Assembly (NCBI RefSeq): GCF_021018895.1
Contig: NC_079374.1
Span: 8,211,712-8,275,711, forward strand
DNA length: 64,000 nt
Reading direction: 5' to 3'
DNA from: Seriola aureovittata
Lineage: Eukaryota; Chordata; Actinopteri; Carangiformes; Carangidae
Shown here: positions 14,785 through 25,743 of the stretch, piece after piece
How the letters are laid out: every line of letters begins with the position of its first letter
How positions within the stretch are numbered: position 1 is the first letter of the stretch
Translations under genes and position numbers: made by a program
The notes under the pieces: generated by a model
Seen by the model: only the letters and a program-made list of their open reading frames with translations
Told to the model about the DNA's origin: nothing
The model's database searches: none

Positions 14785-14806
14785 TGTGTGTGTGTGTGTG
14801 TGTGTG
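14785..14806. repeat. TG microsatellite
   Basis: Short TG run in a wider TG/GCATG-rich stretch (14760-14850). Confidence 0.95.
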
Positions 14807-15595
14807 AAACAGCTAGTGTGCATGCGTAAGTGTGCGTATCTGTGTGTATTGTGGTGCAAAGCTGCCTGCTTGTTCACTCGTGTCCTACATCAGAGTGTTT
14901 TAGCCATGCAGTTTGTCTGAGCGAGCACGTTTCATTTCAGTATTTATGTGGGTGCGTGCTCTGTGAGTTATAGTGGTGGGGAAGTTCTGCCTTCAGATAC
15001 AAATGGCATCCATCCAGACTAGAGCAGTGTAGCTCTGATGAATCTGTTTCAGTGCAGATTCTCCCCACAGCAAAGCCACTACACCACTGTCCACTGAAGC
15101 ATATTACATTAATCACCGCCTCTCTTTCTTTCTCCGTGTGTGTGTGTGTGTGTTTTCTGTATTCATGTACTTGTGTGTATGTATATGCTTGGACTGCATG
15201 TGATATAGCAGGTTTTTTACTTGTTTGCCATGTGCATCTTCTTTTTTTTTTTTTATCACCAAGTTTGTTGCAAACCAAAATGATCATGAAAATCTCATAA
15301 TATGACGTCATGGTTTGCTAGAAATTCTTAATAATGCAGTTTGAAATGTTGTAAGGTTCCAGTTTGAAAGAATAATGCAGGGATCAGTTAAATGATATAT
15401 TAAACATTTCAGTTTTGACCATAGCTGCACAGGCAAACTCTTATTGCTTATGGATTAACCTGCTAAAGACAGTGACCCCGTTTTTTTTTTTTTTTTTTTT
15501 TTTTCATTCTGTCATTCTTCCTGAACATACAGTCTTGTTGTTCTGGTTTTTACATTCACATATTGTCATGTAAAATCACTTGTCCATCGTATCAT

Positions 15596-15672
15596 ATCTA
15601 TATCTATCTATATATATATCTATATAGATATATAGATATATATACACTATATATATATAAATATAGATATGC
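15596..15672. repeat. TATC/TA-rich repeat with internal self-complementarity
   Basis: Mixed TATC, TAGA and TA units. CATATCTAT near the start and ATAGATATG at the end are complementary, so the tract can fold. Confidence 0.85.
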
Positions 15673-16191
15673 ATAGTACTTAACTTTGGTGAGAGCTATC
15701 CTGTATATTTGCTTATACACTAGATAATTTTGAGTTCTTGGTTGTAATCGTTCCTCCTCTTCATACTGGCCATGAAGTGACTTATTTGATATTGCATAGT
15801 CACAGTGCTGATGCCTCACATTAGCTTTAGCTAAACTTTTGAATGCATTTTTTTTTTGTTTTTTTTTTTGCATATAACAATGACTGGTGGATATTGTCAC
15901 CCAATCTTTTACCGTGTATTTGCTCTGAGAAGGGATCACGTTTATGTCCAGGATGAACAAGAGGAACGATTTCCGTCACTAAATTTAATCTCTTTGAACA
16001 GACATTTGGCGTATGAGAATTAGAGTTTAAGATGGACTTGGGCAAAAAAGCCGAACCAACCCTTTAATTCAGAGGTTTAGCAGAAAAGGCGCTGGTGAAT
16101 CCAGTTCATTCCAATCCTCTTTATCCATTATACTGTACATATTCCTCTCTTTCCTTCCCATAGCTCCTCTGTCACTCTTATTATCTCTTAC

Positions 16192-16193
<2 letters not shown>

Positions 16194-16248
<55 letters not shown>
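16194..16248. repeat. CA microsatellite
   Basis: Pure CA run of about 55 bp. Confidence 0.99.
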
Positions 16249-16251
<3 letters not shown>

Positions 16252-17339
16252 TCATACCCGCTCTCTTTTCCCTCTCCTGCCCCCCCCCCCCTTTGGTGCA
16301 TATGGAAACTCTAAGAATAGCCCTGTCACCTGATGGGCCTGATAATACTGTATTGATGCCAGCCATACACTGCCCTGCGCTACCCTGTGTGGGAGTGCAT
16401 GCTGCAAAATGAGCAAGTTGGTGACTGCTCAAGTGGCTGCGCATCTGTGTGCTTGCGTGTGTGTGTGCGTGCGTGCGTGCATGAGTGCGTGCGTGCGTTT
16501 CCCACCAGGAATCAGGGGGATCAGTGGGTTGTTGACATCCAGAGTCCTGTTCTGCAGGAGCTTAAGTCACCCAGGGGGACACTGTGTTGCTGATGAGTGC
16601 AGCTAGACGCAAGGGGGATAGGGAATACACCACTGCACCCCCCTCTCTCTCTCTTTCTCTCGCTTTCGCTGCCTATCGCCCTCTTTCGTCTCAACCTCTA
16701 CCCCTCTCTCTCTACCTACCTGCCTCTTTTCTCCTCTCCGTCTTTTGTGTCTCCCTCTGTTTAGTCATGCTCCACAATCCGACAGTTTTCCACTCCTCTT
16801 TCTTCTCTCTGAGTCACACGTCAATATCTTTGTGTACACTTAACCTTTCCACGTTTTTCCTGTGCCTCTCGCCTCCCTCCGCTGATCACACACTGGATCT
16901 TCTGTGATGACACATGTGGTTTATTCAGTGGAAAACACTGTGTACTCTGCCTGCGTGCTATTCAGTCAGAGAGGAAAAGGGAGGATGGAGAAGCAGAGGG
17001 AGAAAGAGACAGTTGGCATTCTTTGTGCTGATAATCCAGCCCAAAATTTTCAAAAGACGTTATTTGAGTCAGAGTTAATCTTAAGCTTTCCTGGAAGGAA
17101 GAGCCTCAGACCTGGGCTAATATAATAATTCCTCTGCCTGTGCTTTTCTCACAGGAAGAAACATGATCTCATTTTAGTGTACCATTTACAGTATAGGTGG
17201 AGCTTTACTCCAAAATAAGACATCCACAATTGGTGGTGACGCATGTGATAGTGACTTGCACATGATGGTGTGTGAGGGGGAAAAGGAAGAAGAGGAATAA
17301 GAAGGAAAAATAAAAAGCAGTGGTCTAAAGAGTGCAGCA

Positions 17340-17640
17340 GGAATGAGCCCTAAAACCCAGAAATTAGGTGCATTTTAGCCTTTGTGGTTCCCTCATCCTG
17401 AAGTCTATGGGTTTAAGCTTCAAAAATCATAAAAGTGGTGTTCGATATTGAAGATTATTGCGTTGAACAAAACGTGTAAGTATCATAAACTTTTGTTTAT
17501 CACAGAGTTTATTTTCTGTAATAATCCAAAACCCAATTCAAAAATCCCACTGCCTTTCTGCTAACTCCCAGGTTGGCCTACAAAAATACGACATCCCTGT
17601 GACACTGCCACCATGACATCCCTGGTTTAAGTTTGGCTAG
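17340..17640. repeat. Possible dispersed repeat (weakly recognised)
   Basis: Phrases such as CCCTAAAACCCAGAAATTAG, CCCTCATCCTGAAGTCTATG and ATAATCCAAAACCCAATTCA seem familiar as a fish interspersed repeat. No terminal repeats are visible. The boundaries are approximate. Confidence 0.3.
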
Positions 17641-18315
17641 GGACCTTTTACTGTACTCCCTCTCTTTCTCTCAGTTCACTCTATACTGTCAAATTTTGAA
17701 GGGACGGCATGAATACAGGGTGCAAATAGAATAGGAAACTAAATGTAGCAGTTTACACTCATTTGTCAGTCATACAGAGGGATGCCGAGCACTTCATGAA
17801 GGGTATAATGTTACGTAACTATTTAGCAGCTTTATGTTCTTTTGAGAGGTTTTCTATTGTTTCTAATATATACGTATACATATACGTTTTCTGTTCTTAT
17901 TCTACTGTATGTTAATGTCAAAGGTTAGGCTTGGTTACTTCCTGTGTGTTGCCATTTGTCTGCTTGCTGACAAATGTGTGCCTGCAATGCACTGCATCTA
18001 TGCCGTTGTACATTCATGTGCAAATCTTACACCTATATACACATATAACATGCGTATGTGTGTTCCCAGTGGCACTCTCAGGATGAGGTGTTGCTGTTAT
18101 GGCCATGCAAAAATCTATCTCCGTGTGTTATTATCAGGGGTCCCTGGCCACTTTCCCTGTCCATAAGAAGGCTCTGCCACAGCTGGGGATTGAGGAAACT
18201 GTCAGCCCGAGTGTAAGAGAGTAAGCCTGCTGTTGTCTGGTGCAGGCCTCAGCAGCTGCACTGTGTATGACAGCGTGAATGTGACACCGAAAATGTCGAG
18301 AGATGTCTTGATCCT

Positions 18316-18533
18316 AGCGCTGAAACAGTTAGTCAATGAAAAATAAATTAAATTTATCAAAGAAAAATGCAAACATGTACTAATTTTAATAATCAGTATT
18401 ATATTTGTTGCTTTTCTCTGTTGCAAAGACAAAATGATTTCAAAATGTCACCTTGGGCTTTTATGTATGTATGTAAATTAGTTTAATTAAAACAATCAAC
18501 AGATTAACTGATGATGAAAATAATTGTTGCAGC
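18316..18533 (+). repeat. Dispersed TIR-type repeat, GCTGCAAC family, copy 1
   Basis: The left end AGCGCTGAAACAGTTAGTCA and the complement of the right end AGAGCTGCAACAATTATTTT form imperfect inverted repeats. Internal phrases GTTGCTTTTCTCTGTTGCAA and GTCACCTTGGGC match a high-copy percomorph repeat known to me from memory. The same family occurs at 51984-52440 and 59531-59739. This copy is shortened in the middle. Confidence 0.65.
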
Positions 18534-19360
18534 TCTTCCAGATCCTAAAGCAAAGGCACTTCATGTTTTCTTCCTGCCCATCATCCAGTGTCTGGTTAAC
18601 AGTTAGTAAGCTTGTTTGCACACTCTAAAAACACACGGGACTGAAAATAAGTTCAGGAAACAACAATTCCTGTTTTTAGAAAAACACTACTGTAGTCCTT
18701 TTACCGTTGCAGTGGCAGAGAGCAGTGCAGCAGCCGTCGCTTGTGTTTTACCCTGCGGTAGAAACTTGTCATATGTGTTATTCCTCCAGATTCCAAGTGA
18801 AGTGAGTATTGTCTAATTATGACATAGTGCAGTTAGTGTGTGTCACTCTCCCTAATGATAAGTGACTGGACACAGAGGATAGGCCTTGTCGTACACCCCA
18901 CATGCTTTATTCATGTCGACTGTACAAGGAAACTGCATTGGGGCAAACAAGCATGTTTCTGCCTGGATCTGAAAGAAGAAGCTTCATTTTGGGGAAGGGG
19001 GTGGATAGGGAGGCAGCCTGTTTTCCTCGACCTTTAATAATGCAGCATATGTTGTTGTTTTTAAAACATTTAAATAGGCAATATTCCTCACTCGTTTGTT
19101 GTTTCTCTTACATAATCTAAGCAACCATGGCAGATACACGTGTTTGTTGACAGAAAATACCCAGACAGAGACATAATGGGTTGAGCTGCTGTGGATATAT
19201 ATATTGCACCATACATCAAACATATATAAAGAAAAATATAAGAACTGAAACTGAACCAGTATCTAGGAAGCATTCCTCACTGCACAGCAGAGTTTATAGA
19301 CATAGTTCTGCCACTAAGTAGAGATTTTGCTAAACCAACTTTGAGGAAGCTATCCCTACA

Positions 19361-19363
<3 letters not shown>

Positions 19364-19400
<37 letters not shown>
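19364..19400. repeat. CA microsatellite
   Basis: Pure CA run of about 37 bp. Confidence 0.98.
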
Positions 19401-19401
<1 letters not shown>

Positions 19402-20160
19402 TATGTTTCTCCTCTTGGGGCTTTGTGGTCCTGTACAAACTGGACTTCTTGAAATCTCCCTTACTCCCTCACTAGTTTTGTTGCCCCTGTTATTATTCTT
19501 ATTGGTTCACAGAGTTTTGTGCTCCACGTCCAGCTTTAGTCAGACTAGAGGTGTAATCAGAGTGGAAAACCTCCTGTGTAAGTCTGCATAGCATTGCATG
19601 TTACTGGTTGCTTTAGGCCATTGTGGGCAACATTGCTGATCAAAGAGCTGGGCCTTGTAATTCATGCGGGGATGACTGAGGTTTCCAGAGACTGGATTCT
19701 TTTGGTTTTTTAAAAGGTGGCTTAAAATCCATCGGGAGCTGTTGTCAGACCAACAAGCCCTGAAACCCGAACCTGTAAAAGTGCAGCATATTGGCAGTTA
19801 GCTGTATCATGATCGAGATGTTTAACAGTGAGCCCCGTATGATTACTATCAGATACAAATGACTTGCTCTCTTAGAGATGAAATGAAAAGGTTGGGATTA
19901 GTTTTGAAATAATTATGATTTAAGATGAGAACATGCATGTGATCTGTTGATGTTATTATCACAATTTAATTACCTATACTTGTACATGATTAAAATATAA
20001 AATCAAAGTTTGTACAAGAAAAATAATTAAATGCAGAACTCACTTTTCTGAAAATTGTCTATGCAATTAAAGGTGCCTTTTTTTAGTAGCAGGGTTATGA
20101 TTATTACTGAAAAGTCTCTTCCACGTCCAGCATGTGATTGATGATTTTAGGGCTGTCGAT

Positions 20161-20163
20161 GGA

Positions 20164-20196
<33 letters not shown>

Positions 20197-20197
20197 G
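20161..20197. repeat. GA microsatellite
   Basis: GA run with one CA interruption. Confidence 0.97.
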
Positions 20198-21889
20198 GGA
20201 GCTGTGAAACACATTTGTAGGTTTGCTGCTAGGATTTATTGTGACACAATTTGATTTCAAGGAAGCTGACCAGCTGCCTCCGATCAGACGCCTTTATCTT
20301 AAATGAGGAAAATACCAGAACGGTATGTGAACAAAGGCAAAAGCAATCAAGTTCCAACTTACAGATCAAGGTGTTATTTCCTACTGTTGCCCTCCTTTGT
20401 AATATCTGAAACATTTTGGTGACTTGTGTCCCAGAAGACACAGGAAGCATCTTTACATGGCAGATAATGGTATAGCAACAGGGAATGGCACTGGTGCTAC
20501 GCTCAGAGGAAGGAAAGTCATTTCATATTAAGAACCTCCGGTGTTAGCTAACTGTACTACAATACATCTCTCCCTCATATTACCTTGCTTACACACTCAT
20601 CTCTTTTTATACCATTTATCAGTTGTCTCCAATTTATTGTCTTTTAACAGCCAGTTTTTCTCATCTTTGAAGCCTCCCTGCCTCTTACTCCTTTTAACCC
20701 GTCACACCTCAGCCTTGCGTTTATGCATCTGATGCATTTGCCACTGCAGCTTTAAGCTGGGAAAAGACAGGTATGCCAGATCTCCCCCATTCTTGCATTG
20801 TTAACTCATTAGCCCTCTGATCCTGCTAACTCACTCCTGCTGCGGATGTGGATCTCTGGTGTAAATGACTGGAAATCCCTCACACCTGTTAACTGACATA
20901 CTGCACACTCTACATGCATGAATACAAAGAGTTATAGATGTGTGTACAAGTTTAATATGTTTGACTTTAGTTCCTTATGTTGCAACCTCATTGGACTAAC
21001 TGGGGGGTAGAAATGTAGAAATGTAGAAATGTAGCTGAGGAAGCCTGACTAGATCTGCTTTCCAACAGAGAGACATTTTCTTTTTTTTTAAAGATACACA
21101 ACTTGCCTTGTCTGTAAGTGATAAATTCACAGATGACTATCAGGTGCCATTCTCCCACCATGTGAGTCAGCCATCATCATGTTCCAGGAGGTGAGAAGCC
21201 TTCACGGGGTTACAGGCACAACAGCTGCAATCACCTCTCCTAAATACCTCATTCGCTGACAGAAAGTGGCGCCCCTGGTTGTCTCCGTCAGACTGCGACG
21301 CCACAGTAGATGATTCACTGACGCTGCATTACCAGTGGCTACATTCGCTGTGTGTTCGGGAAGGGTCTGGCTGTCAAGCAAAAGCAGTAAATTAACCATT
21401 AACCTGTTTTGCCGTCGTCATGGCCAACAGAGAACAGATGGTGTTGTCAGAAGATCTTGTAGCAGCGATATATTTTTAATGTGTTGTAAGTGCTGAGGCT
21501 GGGCAGAGGTAAGGAAACACTGAGGCTGCCACTCGTTTGACAGCTTGGCTTTTGATCCTCCTTACATTTTGACATCCCCAGAGGAAGTCATGGTGCCACC
21601 ACACAATGGCTGCCCATCCAGGTTGAATGCAACTGACTATGAACAGCAGCTGTTTGCCAGACAATTCACTGAAGTCGTGTTAGTGACCTTACCTGACATC
21701 AAGCCAGTGCAGATTTACTGTAGAGGGGAAAGAAAAGAAACAAACAGACCATAAATACCTTTAACTTCACAGTCAACAGTCCTAACTCAAGGCCAGTTGA
21801 AGTGTTTATTTGCATATTTGTTGTTTATATATCACCTATATATTTTTATATACAGTATTAATTATCTATTTACCTGTGTGCAAAACACG

Positions 21890-22140
21890 CATGCACATTC
21901 TTGTCTTACGTTAGCTGTGGGGACACTCGTTGACATAACACATTAGCACGCTAGCCCCAACTTAATCATCACAAATAACTGCCTAACAATAACCCTTGCC
22001 CTAACCTTAACCTAAATCTAATTCTACCCCTACCCCTAAAACCAAGTCTCAACCCTCAAAAAGATTTTTGAAGTTGAGCACTGGCCAAAATGTCGTCACA
22101 GCAATGGTTTCAAACCTAAATTGTGCGTGTGCGTGCGCGT

Positions 22141-22180
<40 letters not shown>

Positions 22181-22240
22181 GCACACACATTAATTACACA
22201 CATTACACAGACACACACACACATTGTTGTCCTGTCCAAA
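21890..22240. repeat. Dispersed repeat with degenerate telomere-like CCCTAA runs and terminal CA array
   Basis: A stretch rich in CCCTAACCTTAACCTAA-like units (about 21990-22050) continues into AAAACCAAGTCTCAACCCTC, then GGCCAAAATGTCGTCAC, and finishes in a CA array at 22139-22178. Short CA runs follow to about 22225. This combination (GTGGGGACA, CCCTAA-like runs, CCAAAATGTC, CA tail) recurs in many fish genomes as far as I recall. It is not an interstitial telomere, because the units are irregular. Confidence 0.5.
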
Positions 22241-23334
22241 AAACTAACCTTGATTTCTGCCTGCCAAAGACTCATAACACTGTTGAACACTCCCTTTGAA
22301 ACTCCTTCTATTTATTTTGCTTTCATTCCGTTGGGAAAAGCTTTTTTAGTTCAAACTGGCTCTTCTACAGGCACAGAGGAGTAAATATAAGTTAATATCC
22401 ACCTACCTCTTTTTTGCACATTTTGCACATAATACTTTCATGTTCTGAAAACACAATTTTTTGTTTTGACCCATATGAGTTACTTATACGGCTCCTCTCC
22501 TTTATCAGATGGAACTGTGACACACAGACACATAACTGCTCGTCTCCTAGGTTGGGAAATGCATACATGGAATACAAGTGCCACTGTAGACCCGCATCGC
22601 CCATTTTGTCTTGAGTTCCCACCCCCGAGAATATAAACAATGATTAGATCATTACTTCGATTATTATTGTATTTGACACTGTTGCTGTGACTGTATTTTT
22701 AATGTTGAGAAACCTGCCATTTAACAAGCAAAGCTCTCATTTACTGGGCAGTGAGGTCACTGTCTTAAGTGCCGACATTCATTTCTCTAAGTGACTGAGT
22801 TGAGAGGGAACCTTCTTCCCACACCTTCCTTTTCTGTGCCTGAATGAACATTAAGCAGCTCTTGATGGGTGAGATACTCAGCGAATGTTGTATTTTTTTC
22901 CCTGACATTAAAATTATCGTTCAGCACAGAGCTCACTACAGAGGTGGTTTATGTCTGGTTAGGTGGTGAGTGTGTTGTTAACTGCTCGTCTTGAAACCTT
23001 TGTAATGTCCATTCAAAGTTCTGCTGTGTAATTGCTCTGAGAATTTCTTCAGATGTATTCATGCCAGTACTATGAACACCGCTTATTAGTGATTTTAACA
23101 ATAAATAATAAAGTTCCTGTAGTAAAGTTTAGTGACCTGAGCAACCCCTCTGACCTGATTGTTGGATTGGAGTCACATCCATACTGTATGTTTACTGTAT
23201 GTTTAGATGTGTGTTACAGGTACATTGTAGTGGAAAACCTCCACACTTCTTGTGTGCAAACATGAGAGTAGAATGGGGAGCAGGGGACGGGAATGCCCCT
23301 TTTTAAAAAAAAAATAAACAAAAAAAAACACAGG

Positions 23335-23367
23335 GACACACCTCGGCCCCTTAGCCTGAGGTGTGTC
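23335..23367. other. Short perfect hairpin
   Basis: GACACACCTC (23335-23344) is complementary to GAGGTGTGTC (23358-23367) across a 13-base loop, which can extend by GGC/GCC pairing. No known RNA family is recognised. Confidence 0.5.
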
Positions 23368-24243
23368 AGTGTGTGTGTGTGTGCATGTGTGTGTGAGTTA
23401 GAGAGCGAGGGAGAGAGAGAGATGAATACACGTTCACATGTGGTGCTACAGAGGCACGTCGCTGAGCATTTAAGGAGCACTTGACATATTCATGCCCATC
23501 TGTTGTTTGGAGTCAACACAAGGTGGTGCTCCAGAGAGACGGGGGGAGGTGTCAGACCACATCGGGTTTGTACTACACTTAAGGTCTAGACAAAGTCATT
23601 TCTGTTTATTGGGGTGGAGAATTTTGGACTTGTCATCCTATTTCTTATTAGCATGTTGACGTCAGCAACAAGATGGAAAGTTTCCATATTGTCCCCCGGT
23701 AGTTTCCACTGTTACCACAACAACTAACTGCACTGACAAGTCTCACTAGTAATGTGTTCTCACTCTTTTGTAAGAATTACAAAATAATTTTACTGTAGTT
23801 ATTATCACTTGATGTTCAGTTTTTACTTTTTTCGCTGTGCTGTCAAAATGACCAATACACTGGTCTGAATTAAAATATTTTTTATTATTCACCATTATTC
23901 TCCATTGTCACTGATGAAAGCTCTGCTTGTGGTTTGCATGCATTGTCCTCAGTATAATGTTGAAGCTGAGTGTGTATGAATGATAGCTGTGTCAGTTTGG
24001 AGTGTGTGAATGAGAGATGAGGTTTGTGCATATTAGGGTTGAGTACCTGTTGGATGTTGAAAAGCACTGAGTAGCATTTGTGTGTGCAAAGGCAAGACCC
24101 ACTTACAGTATGATAAGAGAACAGTTAGATGAAGCTAAACGGGCTGTCCTGGATAGTGTGGTCAAAATATGGGTCAAGACCGGATCCTTTACAGCTCCCT
24201 CCTTCACTTTAGCCCTTCTGGCTATTGTACTTTGCCTGTAATT

Positions 24244-24246
<3 letters not shown>

Positions 24247-24285
<39 letters not shown>
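24247..24285. repeat. TG microsatellite
   Basis: Pure TG run of about 39 bp. Confidence 0.98.
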
Positions 24286-24288
<3 letters not shown>

Positions 24289-25521
24289 CACAGAGTGTCC
24301 ACACAGGTGTAGCCTACATGCTTTTAGCATACATTTGGAAAACTGCTAGTGTGTACAGTTTAGCGTGTATTCCACAACCGTTTTAGTAAATTAAACTCCC
24401 CCATATGTGTGCACGTTATCCATCTTGTGGTATTTGCATTAATAGTCTGACTTTTCCTTTTTCAGTGCTGAACACAGGGCAGTTCTGTCATTGGCTCATT
24501 GTGTGTGTCTTTTTTTGACTCCTTTGAGATCTGAAGAAAAAAAGGATGTCACAGCTGCACCGGTCACTTATTCTCAGTTCTCCAGTTGTCAGAGATTCCA
24601 TTAGTTCCCCTCCTGTATCATTGACGTCACAACTGTATCTGCCCCTCCCTCCCTTCGCCCCACCGCGGTGAGTTTTGTGTGTCCTGTGGGTGTGCTTAAT
24701 TGGTCCCCGTGTGACTGATGAAGGGCAACGATGCCATTGCTGACTGATCGTGTGAACCCTTCAATAGGCACCAAAGTCGCTCTGCCCTATCAGAGAGTTG
24801 GGTACAGATTATACCGTAACAAGAGCACCTGTAACTACCGCGCAGTGTTGCTGGCCCTCCTGTGACATGAAATTGCTCCTTTTATTCATGGTTATGACTG
24901 ACAAACTGTGACGGACTTTCATTGCCTCAAAAACTTTTCACTGTAGCCAGACTGCTGGTTAGTTTGTTCTAAAACAAGTAAAGTACAATAAGTAAGGTTA
25001 AATTATTTGGAGCAACTCCTACAGTATGACACCTAGCAACAATACAAATTATTTGTTCAAAGTGTGCAAATATGTCCGTGGCATTGTAAATCATCTCATT
25101 CTAATCTAAAAGTGACTGCACATTTAGCTGTACATGTACTAATATTCTCATATTAAATGTGAAATGTTGTTATGGAAAGTGATGGATACCTTCCCAGTGT
25201 AAATAGTGTGTTTATACATTTGTGTATTTGTAATTGTTTCACAGATCTGTTACTAATGAGTAGGACAAAGCACTTGAACGACTGTCACTGATGCGAACCG
25301 CCTGTAATGAATGGTAGTTTGTCTGGATCATTTGCCTGATGATTTGCAAATTCAGCACTTTTCTAGCAGTGGAAAATTGCATGCAACACACAGACCTGTG
25401 ATGGAAATCGTCTACTTTGCTATTGCTGTACTATCTGCCAAAAAATTTGAGTTTCTCTGTCTGTAGCACACCCCTTTCAGATTGCTTGCAGTTTGTAGAT
25501 CGGAATATCATCAGGCCAGCC

Positions 25522-25522
<1 letters not shown>

Positions 25523-25582
<60 letters not shown>
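25523..25582. repeat. TG microsatellite
   Basis: TG run of about 60 bp, 140 bp before the RE1 element at 25723. Confidence 0.99.
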
Positions 25583-25583
<1 letters not shown>

Positions 25584-25722
25584 ATGGATAAATGAGAGGT
25601 ATTTTAAAGTGCTTTGTGCTGCTTAGCTTGAAAATCGCTATGTAGCTGCAGCACTTTTACCATTTTCTATTTGCTGAAAAAGAAGCTCTTCTCTGAATAA
25701 GCTCACAGTAGTGTACAGTGGC

Positions 25723-25743
25723 GGTGCTGTCCGTGGTGCTGAA
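25723..25743 (-). promoter_or_regulatory. RE1/NRSE element (REST binding site), near-perfect match
   Basis: Read on the - strand, the site is left half TTCAGCACC, spacer AC, right half GGACAGCACC. Against the classical 21-bp NRSE consensus I recall (TTCAGCACC, AC, GGACAGCGCC), 20 of 21 positions agree. The left and right half-sites have the canonical 2-bp spacing. REST represses neuronal genes in non-neuronal cells through such sites. The site lies 20.7 kb upstream of the fgf14 exon 1A start codon. Confidence 0.8.

Larger units (their letters stand above)
10001..20000. other. Upstream non-coding DNA, 10-20 kb
   Basis: No gene is recognised. The stretch contains interrupted TG runs at 10386-10418 and 10757-10780, the microsatellites listed separately, a perfect TGACGTCA at 15303-15310 and one dispersed repeat copy (18316-18533). 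The 143-residue ORF at 11317 depends on a TG array. Confidence 0.7.

Noticed and set aside
21990..22050. Interstitial telomeric repeat
   Set aside because: The CCCTAA-like units are irregular and embedded in what looks like a dispersed fish repeat.
24546..24667. Possible alternative first exon: short ORF ending at CGCG|GTGAGT near a CRE
   Set aside because: It would end in phase 2, whereas fgf14 exon 2 needs phase 1, and its proline-rich sequence matches no FHF N-terminus.
25716..25729. CAGTGGCGGTGCTG as a hAT terminus
   Set aside because: The similarity to the hAT end at 4051 is limited to about ten bases; there is no partner end or 8-bp duplication. The sequence is better explained by the RE1 site it overlaps.
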